Positions 20,140-27,836 of a stretch of 64,000 nt of DNA are shown in pieces. Numbering within the stretch: position 1 is the first letter of the stretch; every line of letters starts with the position of its first letter. The translations under genes were made by a program, and so were the position numbers. The notes below the pieces were generated by a model. It did no database searches. It saw nothing but the letters and a program-made list of their open reading frames with translations, and had not been told where the DNA came from. This DNA is from Leptothrix sp. (in: b-proteobacteria) (lineage in GTDB: Bacteria; Pseudomonadota; Gammaproteobacteria; Burkholderiales; Burkholderiaceae_C), in contig PNKV01000012.1 of the NCBI GenBank assembly GCA_013822685.1, positions 1 through 64,000 on the forward strand, given 5' to 3'.

Positions 20140-21321
20140 ATGCAAGCCAAACCCGACATCAGCATCCTGATGGTGGACGACGAGCCCGCCAATCTGCTGG
20201 CGCTCGAAGGCATCCTGGCGCCTTTGGGCCAGCGCTTGATCCGCGCGCAGTCCGGCACGGAGGCCCTGCGCCACCTGCTGGACACCGACTTCGCCGTGAT
20301 CTTGCTGGACGTCCGCATGCCTGGCATGAGCGGCATTGAAGCGGCCGCGCTCATCCGCAGCCGCCCCCGTTCGCGCTCCACGCCCATCATCTTCCTGACG
20401 GGCGAGGAGAAAAGCGCCGATGCCATGTTCGAGGGCTACTCGGCCGGCGCGGTCGATTACCTCATGAAGCCCGTGGTGCCCGGCATCCTGCGCTCGAAGG
20501 TCGAGGTCTTCACCGAGTTGGCGCAGGCACGTCTGCGTCTGCAGCAGCAGGTGCAGGAGCGCGAGCAGGCGGCTGAAGAGTTGTCGCGCTTGAACGCCAT
20601 GCTGGCCCAGCGCAATGGGGACCTGGCCGCCGCCAACCTCGAGCTGGACTCGTTCTGCGCCACGGTGGCCCATGACCTGCGCTCACCGCTCTCGCAGATC
20701 ATCGGTTTCACACAACTGCTGGAAATGTCGGTGGCCAGCAAGCTGGGCAAGGACGAACTGCAAAGGCTGAACCTGGTGCGCACCATCGGCCTGCAGATGA
20801 ATGACATGGTGACTGACTTCCTCAACTTCGCCCGCCTGGGCAGCACGCCCATCCAGGCCGAACCCGTCAACATGGCCGACATGGCCAGCACCATCGTTGC
20901 TGAGTTGTCAGCGCCCGGCCGGGGCGCGCCGGCCGAGTGGACCGTGGGCGCCCTGCCCTTAGCCCATGGCGACAGCCGCATGCTGCGACAGGTGTGGATC
21001 AACCTGCTGTCGAACGCCTTGAAGTATTCCAAAAACAGCCACCCCATCCGCATCCATGTGCAGGGCGAGTTACAAGGTGATGAGCTGGTCTACAGCGTGA
21101 CCGACAACGGCGTGGGCTTTGACACCAGCCAGGCGCCACGCCTGTTCGCGGCGTTTTCACGCCTGCATGGACAAGACGAATTCGAGGGCATCGGCATTGG
21201 CCTGTCGTCGGTCAAGCGAATCATTCAAAAGCATGGCGGCCGGGTTTGGGCTCAAGCCGAAGTGGGCCATGGGGCCACGTTCTGCTTCTCGCTGCCCGCC
21301 TCGCCCCAGGCCATTCGCTAG
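20140..21321 (+). CDS. Response regulator receiver-histidine kinase protein
   Basis: A 393-residue soluble protein with REC (1-120, Asp57 in LLDVRMPGMSG, Lys110 in YLMKP), a coiled coil (125-170), HisKA with His178 (VAHDLRSPLSQ), and HATPase_c (DNGVGFD, GIGIGLSSVKRII). Such REC-kinases often take phosphate from a partner hybrid kinase and relay it onward. The gene follows the CheR-like gene by 9 bases, with AAGGGAA as ribosome-binding site. Its TAG stop and that of the convergent DUF1631 gene share the tetranucleotide CTAG. Confidence 0.88.
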   Translation: MQAKPDISILMVDDEPANLLALEGILAPLGQRLIRAQSGTEALRHLLDTDFAVILLDVRMPGMSGIEAAALIRSRPRSRSTPIIFLTGEEKSADAMFEGYSAGAVDYLMKPVVPGILRSKVEVFTELAQARLRLQQQVQEREQAAEELSRLNAMLAQRNGDLAAANLELDSFCATVAHDLRSPLSQIIGFTQLLEMSVASKLGKDELQRLNLVRTIGLQMNDMVTDFLNFARLGSTPIQAEPVNMADMASTIVAELSAPGRGAPAEWTVGALPLAHGDSRMLRQVWINLLSNALKYSKNSHPIRIHVQGELQGDELVYSVTDNGVGFDTSQAPRLFAAFSRLHGQDEFEGIGIGLSSVKRIIQKHGGRVWAQAEVGHGATFCFSLPASPQAIR

Positions 21322-23273
21322 GCATCGTCCAGGTCTTGCAGCACGCTGTCCACGGCCCGCTGCATCAGGCTCAACTCCACGAACGTGGTGGCCAGGCCCT
21401 CGATGCGCAAGCGCTCCAGAGCGCGGCGTGTCATCGAGTGCATGCCCCCGGCCAATGAGCTGGTGAACATGAAGAACTCGCCGTTGTCGCTGCGCCAGAG
21501 CAAGTGGGCCGTCACCCACTGGCCTTGCAGGAAGAGCTTGCAGCGCACGCCTTTGGTCAGCGTCTGCAACCAGCGCTGCGCAGCGCCCTTGACGCGGCTG
21601 TCCTCATCGGCGCCACCCAAGGCCATGGGCACCGTGGGCAGCGCCCCCACGCTGGTGTCCTGGGCCCAGCTGTCCGATGCGTGCTCGCGGTCTTCATCCA
21701 GCACCTCGTCGCGCATCTGCTGAACCAGGTCCTGAGGCGTGACGGCTTGGGCCTCGCCTGCGGGCACCGTGCGCAAACGCCGGGTATGCGTGCGCATCAG
21801 GTCATCGAGCACGTGGTCACGCTCGGCCTGCGGCAAGCCAATCATCTCCATGCCCAGCTTCAGGCGCTCGATCAGTGAGGGCAAACGCTGGCGAACCTCG
21901 TCGCGGTCCAGCTCGCTGGACGGGCGCTCCAGGCTCCAGAGCAACTCGTCGACCGTGCCTACCAAGGCCTGCGTGTGGGCGTTGTCGGTGCCCTGCGACA
22001 CCATGGTGCGCGCCAGCACATCCACCCACGGGCCGGTCAGGAAACGCCGCAATGTCTCGCTCAGCTCGGAACTCTGCAGCTGGTGCATCACCTGTTGGCG
22101 CAACAGCGGCATCAAGGTCTGGCGTTGCTCGGCTTCGGCCAAGGCCTTCACGGCGGCCTGTGAGTGCTGCAGCTGCGCCTCGTCCTCGCGGTCGATGTAA
22201 GCCTGCACGTCGGACAAGGCGTCTTCGTACAAGGCCGCGTTGGGTGCGTCGTCCACAGCCAGCCGCTCGACCAGGGGCTCGACAAACTCCATGAACGCGG
22301 AACCGCGCGAATCGCTGAACTGAGGGTGGTCGGACGCATGCGCGGCGATCTGGTTGATCAAGGTCCAGGCCGGGTGCTCGTGCGAGCTCATCAGCGTCGG
22401 GTCGGTCAAGGCCACACGCACCACCGAGGCCTGCAAACGCCCGATCATGTCCTTGACGGTTGATTCCAGCTTTGGATCGGCCAGGATCTGCTCGAACAGG
22501 CGAGACAGCAATTCCACCGTCTGGTGCTGCGCCGGCTCGCCGGTGGGCGGGTGCTTGTGCAGCCGATCGCGCAGGTTCAGCAACGCATCGGGCTGCGTCA
22601 GATCGACCTCGGGCATGGCGCCTGTCCGCACGATGGGTGCGCTGCGGAATTCAAGCGGCTGCACGCCCCAGCTCTTGAGCCTCCGGCAAGCGTCGCCATA
22701 CACATCGCGCAGCACATCGGCCATGGCGAAACCGGCTGTGCGCAAGAACAGGCCCCGGCTGGCCTTGGACACGTTAATGCCATGCGCCGCACGACTCAAG
22801 GCGCGCGCATAGACCATGGGGCGGCAAGGATTGGCTTCCAGCCGCAGCACGGTTTCGCCCAGCAAGGTGGCGGTCAGCGCCTGCAACTCGCGCAACTCCC
22901 ACTCGGCCTTCAAGTCGATGAGCTGGATGGTGCGCGAAATCTCGATGTCTTTTTCGGCTTGGTCCTCGTCCATCAAGGTCAGGTCTTCGAGGCGCAAGGG
23001 CCCTGCGGGCACGCGCACCTGCGTGACTTGCGCCTGCGCTGCGGCTTCGATCTCGGATTTGATGTCGCCGCCAAATGCGGTGGTCAAGGCCAACTGGTGA
23101 ACCTGCAATGCTTCCAGCACCTCAAACAGCTGCTGGCGGTCTGAGGCCAGGGCCATGGTCGCGCCGTTGTCCCGCAAGCGCTGAACCGTGGCATCAATCA
23201 CCTGCTGCGCGACCAGTGGGCCGCCTGCCAGCATGGCATCGAGGTGCTTCTTCACGAGGGGGCCATCGTGCAT
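21318..23273 (-). CDS. DUF1631 family protein
   Basis: A 651-residue protein of the proteobacterial DUF1631 family. It is Gln/Leu-rich, mostly helical, has no signal peptide or membrane segment, and is of unknown function. Its C-terminus contains a short beta-rich portion (LFLQGQWVTAHLLWRSDNGE) that looks like a PilZ-like or adaptor element, which I offer only as a guess. It is convergent with the REC-kinase. There is no clear ribosome-binding site; a GATAAT box lies five bases before the ATG. Confidence 0.75.
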   Translation of the reverse strand: MHDGPLVKKHLDAMLAGGPLVAQQVIDATVQRLRDNGATMALASDRQQLFEVLEALQVHQLALTTAFGGDIKSEIEAAAQAQVTQVRVPAGPLRLEDLTLMDEDQAEKDIEISRTIQLIDLKAEWELRELQALTATLLGETVLRLEANPCRPMVYARALSRAAHGINVSKASRGLFLRTAGFAMADVLRDVYGDACRRLKSWGVQPLEFRSAPIVRTGAMPEVDLTQPDALLNLRDRLHKHPPTGEPAQHQTVELLSRLFEQILADPKLESTVKDMIGRLQASVVRVALTDPTLMSSHEHPAWTLINQIAAHASDHPQFSDSRGSAFMEFVEPLVERLAVDDAPNAALYEDALSDVQAYIDREDEAQLQHSQAAVKALAEAEQRQTLMPLLRQQVMHQLQSSELSETLRRFLTGPWVDVLARTMVSQGTDNAHTQALVGTVDELLWSLERPSSELDRDEVRQRLPSLIERLKLGMEMIGLPQAERDHVLDDLMRTHTRRLRTVPAGEAQAVTPQDLVQQMRDEVLDEDREHASDSWAQDTSVGALPTVPMALGGADEDSRVKGAAQRWLQTLTKGVRCKLFLQGQWVTAHLLWRSDNGEFFMFTSSLAGGMHSMTRRALERLRIEGLATTFVELSLMQRAVDSVLQDLDDA

Positions 23274-23394
23274 AGAAAATTATCCCGGAACACCAGTGAT
23301 TGGTTCACACAGTGTAGGTCGGGGGGTTCATGGCACGCTGATGGAAAAGCCCCAGGAGATGGCGGGAAAAGGAACGCCCCGCTACTGCAGGCGC

Positions 23395-23426
23395 CTGACC
23401 GGCTCGGTCGTCCGCAGGCCGGTCAG
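23395..23426 (-). terminator. Possible hairpin terminator after the DUF4148 gene
   Basis: A nine-base perfect stem (CTGACCGGC/GCCGGTCAG) with a 14-base loop lies 12 bases beyond the stop of the DUF4148 gene. No U-tract follows, so it may be a stabilising 3' hairpin rather than an intrinsic terminator. Confidence 0.4.
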
Positions 23427-23438
23427 TGCCAGCCAGCC

Positions 23439-23708
23439 TCAATGGGCCGTCTTGCTGGTGGTGACTGCCGCTTGGTTGCCAGCGGCCGTGGGGCTCAGGT
23501 CTTCAATCTTGGCGGTGGCGGCCGACGTCGACTGGCGCGAAACCGGGGTGACGAACTCGCGGGCAAAGTCCAGCTCGCCGGCCTTGAGTGCGCGCAGGTA
23601 TTCGGCCTTGACTTGGTCACGTGTGACGCCGGGGGCGTTGGTGTCGGCCAAGGCGGGCAAAGCCAAGGCAGCGGTCAGAACGGCCAAGAGGGTAGTGCGT
23701 GTGTTCAT
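23439..23708 (-). CDS. Small secreted DUF4148 protein
   Basis: An 89-residue protein with a clear Sec signal peptide ending ALPALA at residues 16-21, followed by a short mature chain. The DUF4148 hallmark VTRDQVKAEYLRALKAGE is present. DUF4148 proteins are abundant in Burkholderiales and have no assigned function. The start at 23708 is set by GAAGGAA 6 bases upstream. It diverges from a LysR regulator with 172 bases between them. Confidence 0.82.
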   Translation of the reverse strand: MNTRTTLLAVLTAALALPALADTNAPGVTRDQVKAEYLRALKAGELDFAREFVTPVSRQSTSAATAKIEDLSPTAAGNQAAVTTSKTAH

Positions 23709-23729
23709 GGTGTTTCCTTCTTCAACAGA

Positions 23730-23749
23730 CATCAGGAAAATCCCTGATG
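23730..23749. promoter_or_regulatory. Palindrome in LysR/DUF4148 intergenic region
   Basis: CATCAGG-N6-CCTGATG is a perfect 7-base dyad located 21 bases before the DUF4148 start, in the space between the divergent DUF4148 and LysR-type genes. It could be a regulator operator or a 5' leader hairpin. It does not follow the T-N11-A LysR box exactly. Confidence 0.4.
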
Positions 23750-23880
23750 TGTTCACTGTAGAAGTGAGCAATGCACGGAAAAAGCACCGCAGCGCGAATG
23801 CACTATTCCAAAAACAAGAACAAAGCGCGCCCCTAGCGTAGAGTTTCAGTGCCAGCATGGACGCTGAAAGGACAACGACG

Positions 23881-24858
23881 ATGGACCGGCTTCAAAGCAT
23901 GCAGATCTTCTGCCGCGTGATCGACCTCAATGGGTTCGCTGCCGCGGCACGTGCTCTGAACCTCTCACCCTCCGTGGTCACGCGCCTGATCAACGAGCTG
24001 GAAGCGCACCTGGGATCGCGGCTGATCAACCGCACCACCCGCAAGCTGGTGCTGACCGATGCCGGTGAGCGCTACCTGGAACAGGTGCGCCGCATCCTGG
24101 CCGACGTGGCCCAGGTGGAGGCCGAGGTGGGCTCGGACGCGGCCGATCCGCGCGGTGTGCTCAAAGTGCTGGCGCCGCCCGCTTTTGCCGCGCACCAACT
24201 GGCGCCCACCCTGCCCCGCTTTCGCGCGCTGTACCCGCGCATCGACATTGATTTGTCTGCCCCAGGGTTGGTGGAAACCTTGGACGAGAACTTTGACGTG
24301 AGCATCATCGCGGCCCAAGGCAAACCGCTGGATGGCAGCTTCGTGGCCCGCCATTTGGCCACCTCGGCCGTGGTGCTGTGCGCCACACCCGCCTACCTTC
24401 AGCGCCATGGCAGGCCCACGCATCCGCAAGATTTGCTTCGGCATGACATGCTCACCCCCAAACGGCCCTGCGAGCTCACGTTTTACCCAGAGCTTGATGG
24501 CCAAGCCGAAAGCGACCGCCCCCAGCCCCTGACTTTGGCGGTGCCCTCGCCCGCGTTGAGCACCGGGCACCTGGACACCATCCGCCACGCAACGCTGGCA
24601 GGCATGGGCATTGGCGGGTTTCCTTCTTATGTCATCGCGCACGCGCTGGCACAGGGCACCCTGGAGCGGGTGCTGCCGCGATGGCGTTTGTTCGAGATGG
24701 GCATCTACGCGGCCATCCCTTCCCGACGGCATCTGCCGGCCAAGACCCGTGCATTCTTTGATTTTTTGGTCAACACATTTGAAGGCCACCAAGGGGTGGA
24801 CCCGTGGCTGCCAGGCGGCTCATCCGCGCCCAAGGCACTGCCGCAAAAAGCGGCCTGA
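23881..24858 (+). CDS. LysR-family transcriptional regulator
   Basis: A 325-residue regulator. The N-terminal winged helix-turn-helix (residues 1-60) contains FAAAARALNLSPSVVTRLI and the linker RLINRTTRKLVLTDAG. The substrate-binding domain (about 90-295) is of the CrgA/DsdC-like type 2 periplasmic fold. The ATG at 23881 matches the family N-terminus. It diverges from the DUF4148 gene, the usual setting for a LysR regulator and its target, so it may control that gene; the inducer is unknown. Confidence 0.9.
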   Translation: MDRLQSMQIFCRVIDLNGFAAAARALNLSPSVVTRLINELEAHLGSRLINRTTRKLVLTDAGERYLEQVRRILADVAQVEAEVGSDAADPRGVLKVLAPPAFAAHQLAPTLPRFRALYPRIDIDLSAPGLVETLDENFDVSIIAAQGKPLDGSFVARHLATSAVVLCATPAYLQRHGRPTHPQDLLRHDMLTPKRPCELTFYPELDGQAESDRPQPLTLAVPSPALSTGHLDTIRHATLAGMGIGGFPSYVIAHALAQGTLERVLPRWRLFEMGIYAAIPSRRHLPAKTRAFFDFLVNTFEGHQGVDPWLPGGSSAPKALPQKAA

Positions 24859-24863
24859 CCTGG

Positions 24864-25811
24864 TCAAGGCGTGCCTGCCGTGGGGGGCACCGCGCCCTGC
24901 ACTTCATGGAGGCGACCCGAATGCGTGGTCACGTAGATGCTGCTGGCGCGGTAAGCGCCTCCGGCCTTGCCCACGGCCACCGCGCTGGGCAGTGACAGGC
25001 CGGACGCCAGCAGACACATTTGGCGGCTGGCAGGATCCAACCGCCACACCTCGCCGGCCCAGTAAGAGACCACATAAAGGCGACCCAGGCCATCGATGTC
25101 CAGGCCATCAAGCAAGCTCCACTTGCGGGCCGGTGGTGCATTCGCCACCACCGAGGTCTGCCCCGTAGCGCGGTCCACCGCCAGGATGCTAGCCGGCACC
25201 ATCTGGTTCACATACAAGGTCTTCTGATCCTTGCTGATGGCCAGCCCGTTGCTGTTCTGCCTGAGCCAGGTACGCTGAACCGTGCCATCGGGCAGCACGC
25301 GGTCCAGGCTCGCTGCCAGGTCATCCGAGGCGTAGAAAGTGCCATCGGCCGCACGCACCAAGCCGTTGGCCATGGACAAGCCGCTCACGTGTGGCGTGAC
25401 GTGACCATTGTCCAGATTGACCTTGACGATGCCAGCCTTGGCAAGCGATGGCGCGAAACCCGTCAGGCCATTGCCCACGCCCACATAGGCTTCGCGTGGG
25501 CCCGTCACGGCGATGCCGCCAGGGCTGTCCACACCCACGGCGACGGTGGCTGGCACGGCCTGGGGCGAGTCAAGACGAACCAGTTCGCCTTTGAACAGCC
25601 GGGTGTACAGAAGACGCCCCCGCTGGTCGAAAGCGATCGACTCCAGCGCGCCTTGCCCGGCCAGCATCACTGACGCTGCGCCCACCCCGGCACACCAAGG
25701 CAGGCCTGAATCCGCGGCGCGGGCCTGGCCAAGCAACAATCCACCCGATGCCGCCAGACAGCACGCCCAGGGCAGAGGCAACCCTAAAACCTTGCTTCTG
25801 AAGCTTTGCAT
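24864..25811 (-). CDS. Secreted beta-propeller protein (SMP-30/NHL-like)
   Basis: A 315-residue exported protein. The start at 25811 gives a signal peptide of about 32 residues ending GQARA. The mature part has repeated strands such as ESIAFDQRGRLLYT, NGLVRAADGTFYAS, NGLAISKDQKTLYVN and DGLDIDGLGRLYVV, typical of six-bladed SMP-30/gluconolactonase or NHL propellers. I did not identify a definite catalytic metal site. It lies 29 bases downstream of the PEP-CTERM gene on the same strand, so both are probably one transcript and may act together at the cell surface. Confidence 0.72.
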   Translation of the reverse strand: MQSFRSKVLGLPLPWACCLAASGGLLLGQARAADSGLPWCAGVGAASVMLAGQGALESIAFDQRGRLLYTRLFKGELVRLDSPQAVPATVAVGVDSPGGIAVTGPREAYVGVGNGLTGFAPSLAKAGIVKVNLDNGHVTPHVSGLSMANGLVRAADGTFYASDDLAASLDRVLPDGTVQRTWLRQNSNGLAISKDQKTLYVNQMVPASILAVDRATGQTSVVANAPPARKWSLLDGLDIDGLGRLYVVSYWAGEVWRLDPASRQMCLLASGLSLPSAVAVGKAGGAYRASSIYVTTHSGRLHEVQGAVPPTAGTP

Positions 25812-25840
25812 CACGCGCCCAGACCCTGCAGACGCCTGGA

Positions 25841-26614
25841 TCAAATAATTGATGCCGAGTTGCTTTTTGAGCGCGCAACTCTTCGGGCCCTGACCATCAG
25901 CCCCACAGCCAGACCTAAGCAAGACAGAGCCAACGTCCCTGGCTCGGGGACCTGAGTGATCTGGGCGATCTGGATCGAACCTCTTTCTCCCACGAAGCCG
26001 CCAGGCGGCAAGCCATCGGGGAACGCGAGTGAAGAGTTGAATGCAATGCGCGATGTCATGACATAGCGCCCCGTCTGCAAGGTGAGGTTCAACTGCTCCT
26101 TGGTTTCCCTGGAGCCGTTGCTCAGGACGGGCAGAGAGAACGACTCAAAACTGCCATCACCCAGCAAGCGCCCGAAGGAATAGGAGCTGGAAAACGGCGC
26201 CAGAACCGAGGCATCTTGCGAGATACCATGGCCCAAAGTCAGCAGCACGTCGGTCTGTTCCGCGACGTCAAAGGTGAGGGAGACCTCGCCCTTGTTGAGC
26301 AAATCGACCGGGCTGGCCGACGCGTAGACCATGCTGGCAACGGTCAAGCGGCTGGGTTCACTGTACGACCACACCTCGACATCATGGTAAAAATTCTCGG
26401 TGCATCTTGGCGGCGAGCAAGCTGGGTCATGTGAGCTTTGGCTAGAAGCCCAATAGCCTGGTTCGCCCGGGGATTGCACCAGGTCTATCACGTTGCCAGG
26501 CCGGGCTTCAAGTTGTCCCGTTCGCGACACCACGGTGAATTGCGCGAATGCGGCGTGCGACGCCAAAACTGCCGTCAATGCGATGGCCGCGCTGGCCAGG
26601 TTCATGAACTTCAT
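25841..26614 (-). CDS. PEP-CTERM sorting-domain protein
   Basis: A 257-residue surface protein with a signal peptide (1-24, ending AAFA) and a C-terminal exosortase signal: VPEPGT, a hydrophobic stretch LALSCLGLAVGLMV, then RARR. About a dozen residues follow the basic cluster, longer than usual. The middle is beta-rich and has a Cys pair (DPACSPPRC). AGGAGGAAGC precedes the ATG. Its presence implies an exosortase (EpsH-type) and an exopolysaccharide locus elsewhere in the genome. The function of the middle region is unknown. Confidence 0.85.
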   Translation of the reverse strand: MKFMNLASAAIALTAVLASHAAFAQFTVVSRTGQLEARPGNVIDLVQSPGEPGYWASSQSSHDPACSPPRCTENFYHDVEVWSYSEPSRLTVASMVYASASPVDLLNKGEVSLTFDVAEQTDVLLTLGHGISQDASVLAPFSSSYSFGRLLGDGSFESFSLPVLSNGSRETKEQLNLTLQTGRYVMTSRIAFNSSLAFPDGLPPGGFVGERGSIQIAQITQVPEPGTLALSCLGLAVGLMVRARRVARSKSNSASII

Positions 26615-26735
26615 GCTTCCTCCTGATTTGATGTTTCTGGCCTGGGACAGGTCAGATCCGCTTGATCTTAAAGGCAAGCGTAGGAACGATCAATCGTAAA
26701 GCCCAGGCGAGGTCGAGCCCGAAGCTGACAAACAA

Positions 26736-26771
26736 AAACCCCCCGCCTTGCCTGAGCAAAACGGGGGGTTT
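26736..26771 (-). terminator. Rho-independent terminator of the tRNA-Lys unit
   Basis: On the minus strand, a 10-base stem AAACCCCCCG/CGGGGGGTTT with a 16-base loop runs into TTTTTG, 5 bases after the CCA end of tRNA-Lys(CUU). Confidence 0.85.
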
Positions 26772-26776
26772 GAAGC

Positions 26777-26852
26777 TGGTGGGCCCCGACAGATTCGAAC
26801 TGTCGACCAACGGATTAAGAGTCCGCTGCTCTACCAACTGAGCTAGGAGCCC
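26777..26852 (-). tRNA. tRNA-Lys, anticodon CUU
   Basis: A 76-base cloverleaf with encoded CCA: acceptor GGGCTCC pairs with GGGGCCC, the D-arm has AGCTCAGTTGGTAGAGC, the anticodon loop is CTCTTAA and the T-arm has GTTCGAATC. The CUU anticodon reads AAG. It lies downstream of tRNA-Lys(UUU) on the same strand. Confidence 0.97.
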
Positions 26853-26958
26853 GAAACTTATTCGATCCTTGCATTGCTGCAAGTTGCAAAGATTGAGTAC
26901 TTTGCGAAGATTTCCATTATACAACGGAAACCGATCATCTCTTCTAAACGTCTTAATT

Positions 26959-27034
26959 TGGTGGGTCGAGCGAGACTCGAACTCGCGACCAACGGATTAA
27001 AAGTCCGCTGCTCTACCGACTGAGCTATCGACCC
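26959..27034 (-). tRNA. tRNA-Lys, anticodon UUU
   Basis: A 76-base cloverleaf with encoded CCA: acceptor GGGTCGA pairs with TCGACCC, the anticodon loop is CTTTTAA and the T-loop GTTCGAGTC. The UUU anticodon reads AAA and AAG. Its D-stem and anticodon arm are almost identical to the CUU gene 106 bases away, which suggests an old duplication. Confidence 0.97.
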
Positions 27035-27048
27035 CCGAAAAGCCTAAG

Positions 27049-27078
27049 ATTATAACGTGGTTTTTAGCGTTTGATCAA
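27049..27078 (-). promoter_or_regulatory. Promoter of the tRNA-Lys pair
   Basis: On the minus strand, TATAAT (27054-27049) lies 14 bases before the mature tRNA-Lys(UUU) 5' end and has TTGATC at an 18-base spacing. The -35 box falls inside the last codons of tcdA. Confidence 0.7.
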
Positions 27079-27834
27079 AGTGTTGATCAACTGTGCTGCC
27101 GAAACCATGCCAAAGGTCGCGGTCACCACCACGCTGGAGCCATAGCCATGGCAGTTCAGCGAGCCATCGCCGATGTCGCACTCTACGTCTTGCGGCGGCA
27201 ACACCGCCTCGCGTGAGAACACGCACATCAGGTCCATGCGGCCCTTGCGCGCGCCCTCATGGCGCTGTCGCAAACGTTGGCGCACGCTGGCCAGCAAGGG
27301 GTCGTGGGTCACTTCCGACAAGTCACCCACTTCAACCAGTTGCGGCTGGGATTTGCCCCCGGCCGCGCCCACGGCCACCACCGGCACCTGGTGCGCCCTG
27401 CCCCAGGCCGCGATGGCCGCTTTGGCCTTGACCTGGTCGCAGCAATCGATCACGCCATCCAAGGGCTGGGCCGAGAGCAACGCACTCACATTGCTTTCAT
27501 CGATGAATTCTTCAACGGAATGGACCACGCAAGCCGGGTGGATCTGCGCGATGCGGTCCTGCAGCGCCAACACCTTGGCCTGGCCAACGGTGCTCTCCAG
27601 CGCGTGCACTTGGCGGTTGATGTTGGATTCGGCCACATGGTCCAGATCAATCAAGGTCAGCTCGGCCACGCCGCTGCGCGCCAGGGCTTCGGCCGCCCAG
27701 GATCCGACGCCACCCACACCGATCACCGCGATGCGGGCCGCGCGAAGACGCTCGTAAGCCGCGGCGCCATGCAAGCGGCGCAGGCCGCCAAACCGGCGCT
27801 CCAGGTCGGCATCGTTCGCGCTCGATAAAGCCAC
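27064..27834 (-). CDS. tcdA: tRNA threonylcarbamoyladenosine dehydratase
   Basis: A 256-residue E1-like (ThiF/MoeB superfamily) enzyme that cyclises t6A37 to ct6A in ANN-decoding tRNAs, using ATP. Nucleotide-binding motif GVGGVGSWAAEALARSG follows the N-terminal RRFGGLRRLHG. Further motifs are DLDHVAESNINRQ and DCCDQVKAK. It lacks the C-terminal rhodanese or zinc domains of other E1s. It is apt that it directly precedes two tRNA-Lys genes, whose products carry t6A, though the co-location may be accidental. It begins 2 bases after the cpoB stop. Confidence 0.92.
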   Translation of the reverse strand: MALSSANDADLERRFGGLRRLHGAAAYERLRAARIAVIGVGGVGSWAAEALARSGVAELTLIDLDHVAESNINRQVHALESTVGQAKVLALQDRIAQIHPACVVHSVEEFIDESNVSALLSAQPLDGVIDCCDQVKAKAAIAAWGRAHQVPVVAVGAAGGKSQPQLVEVGDLSEVTHDPLLASVRQRLRQRHEGARKGRMDLMCVFSREAVLPPQDVECDIGDGSLNCHGYGSSVVVTATFGMVSAAQLINTLIKR

Positions 27835-27836
27835 GC

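Noticed and set aside
15836-21321. Considered as a complete chemosensory (Che) operon
   Set aside because: No CheA, CheW, CheB or receptor gene; only CheR-like and kinase genes are present.
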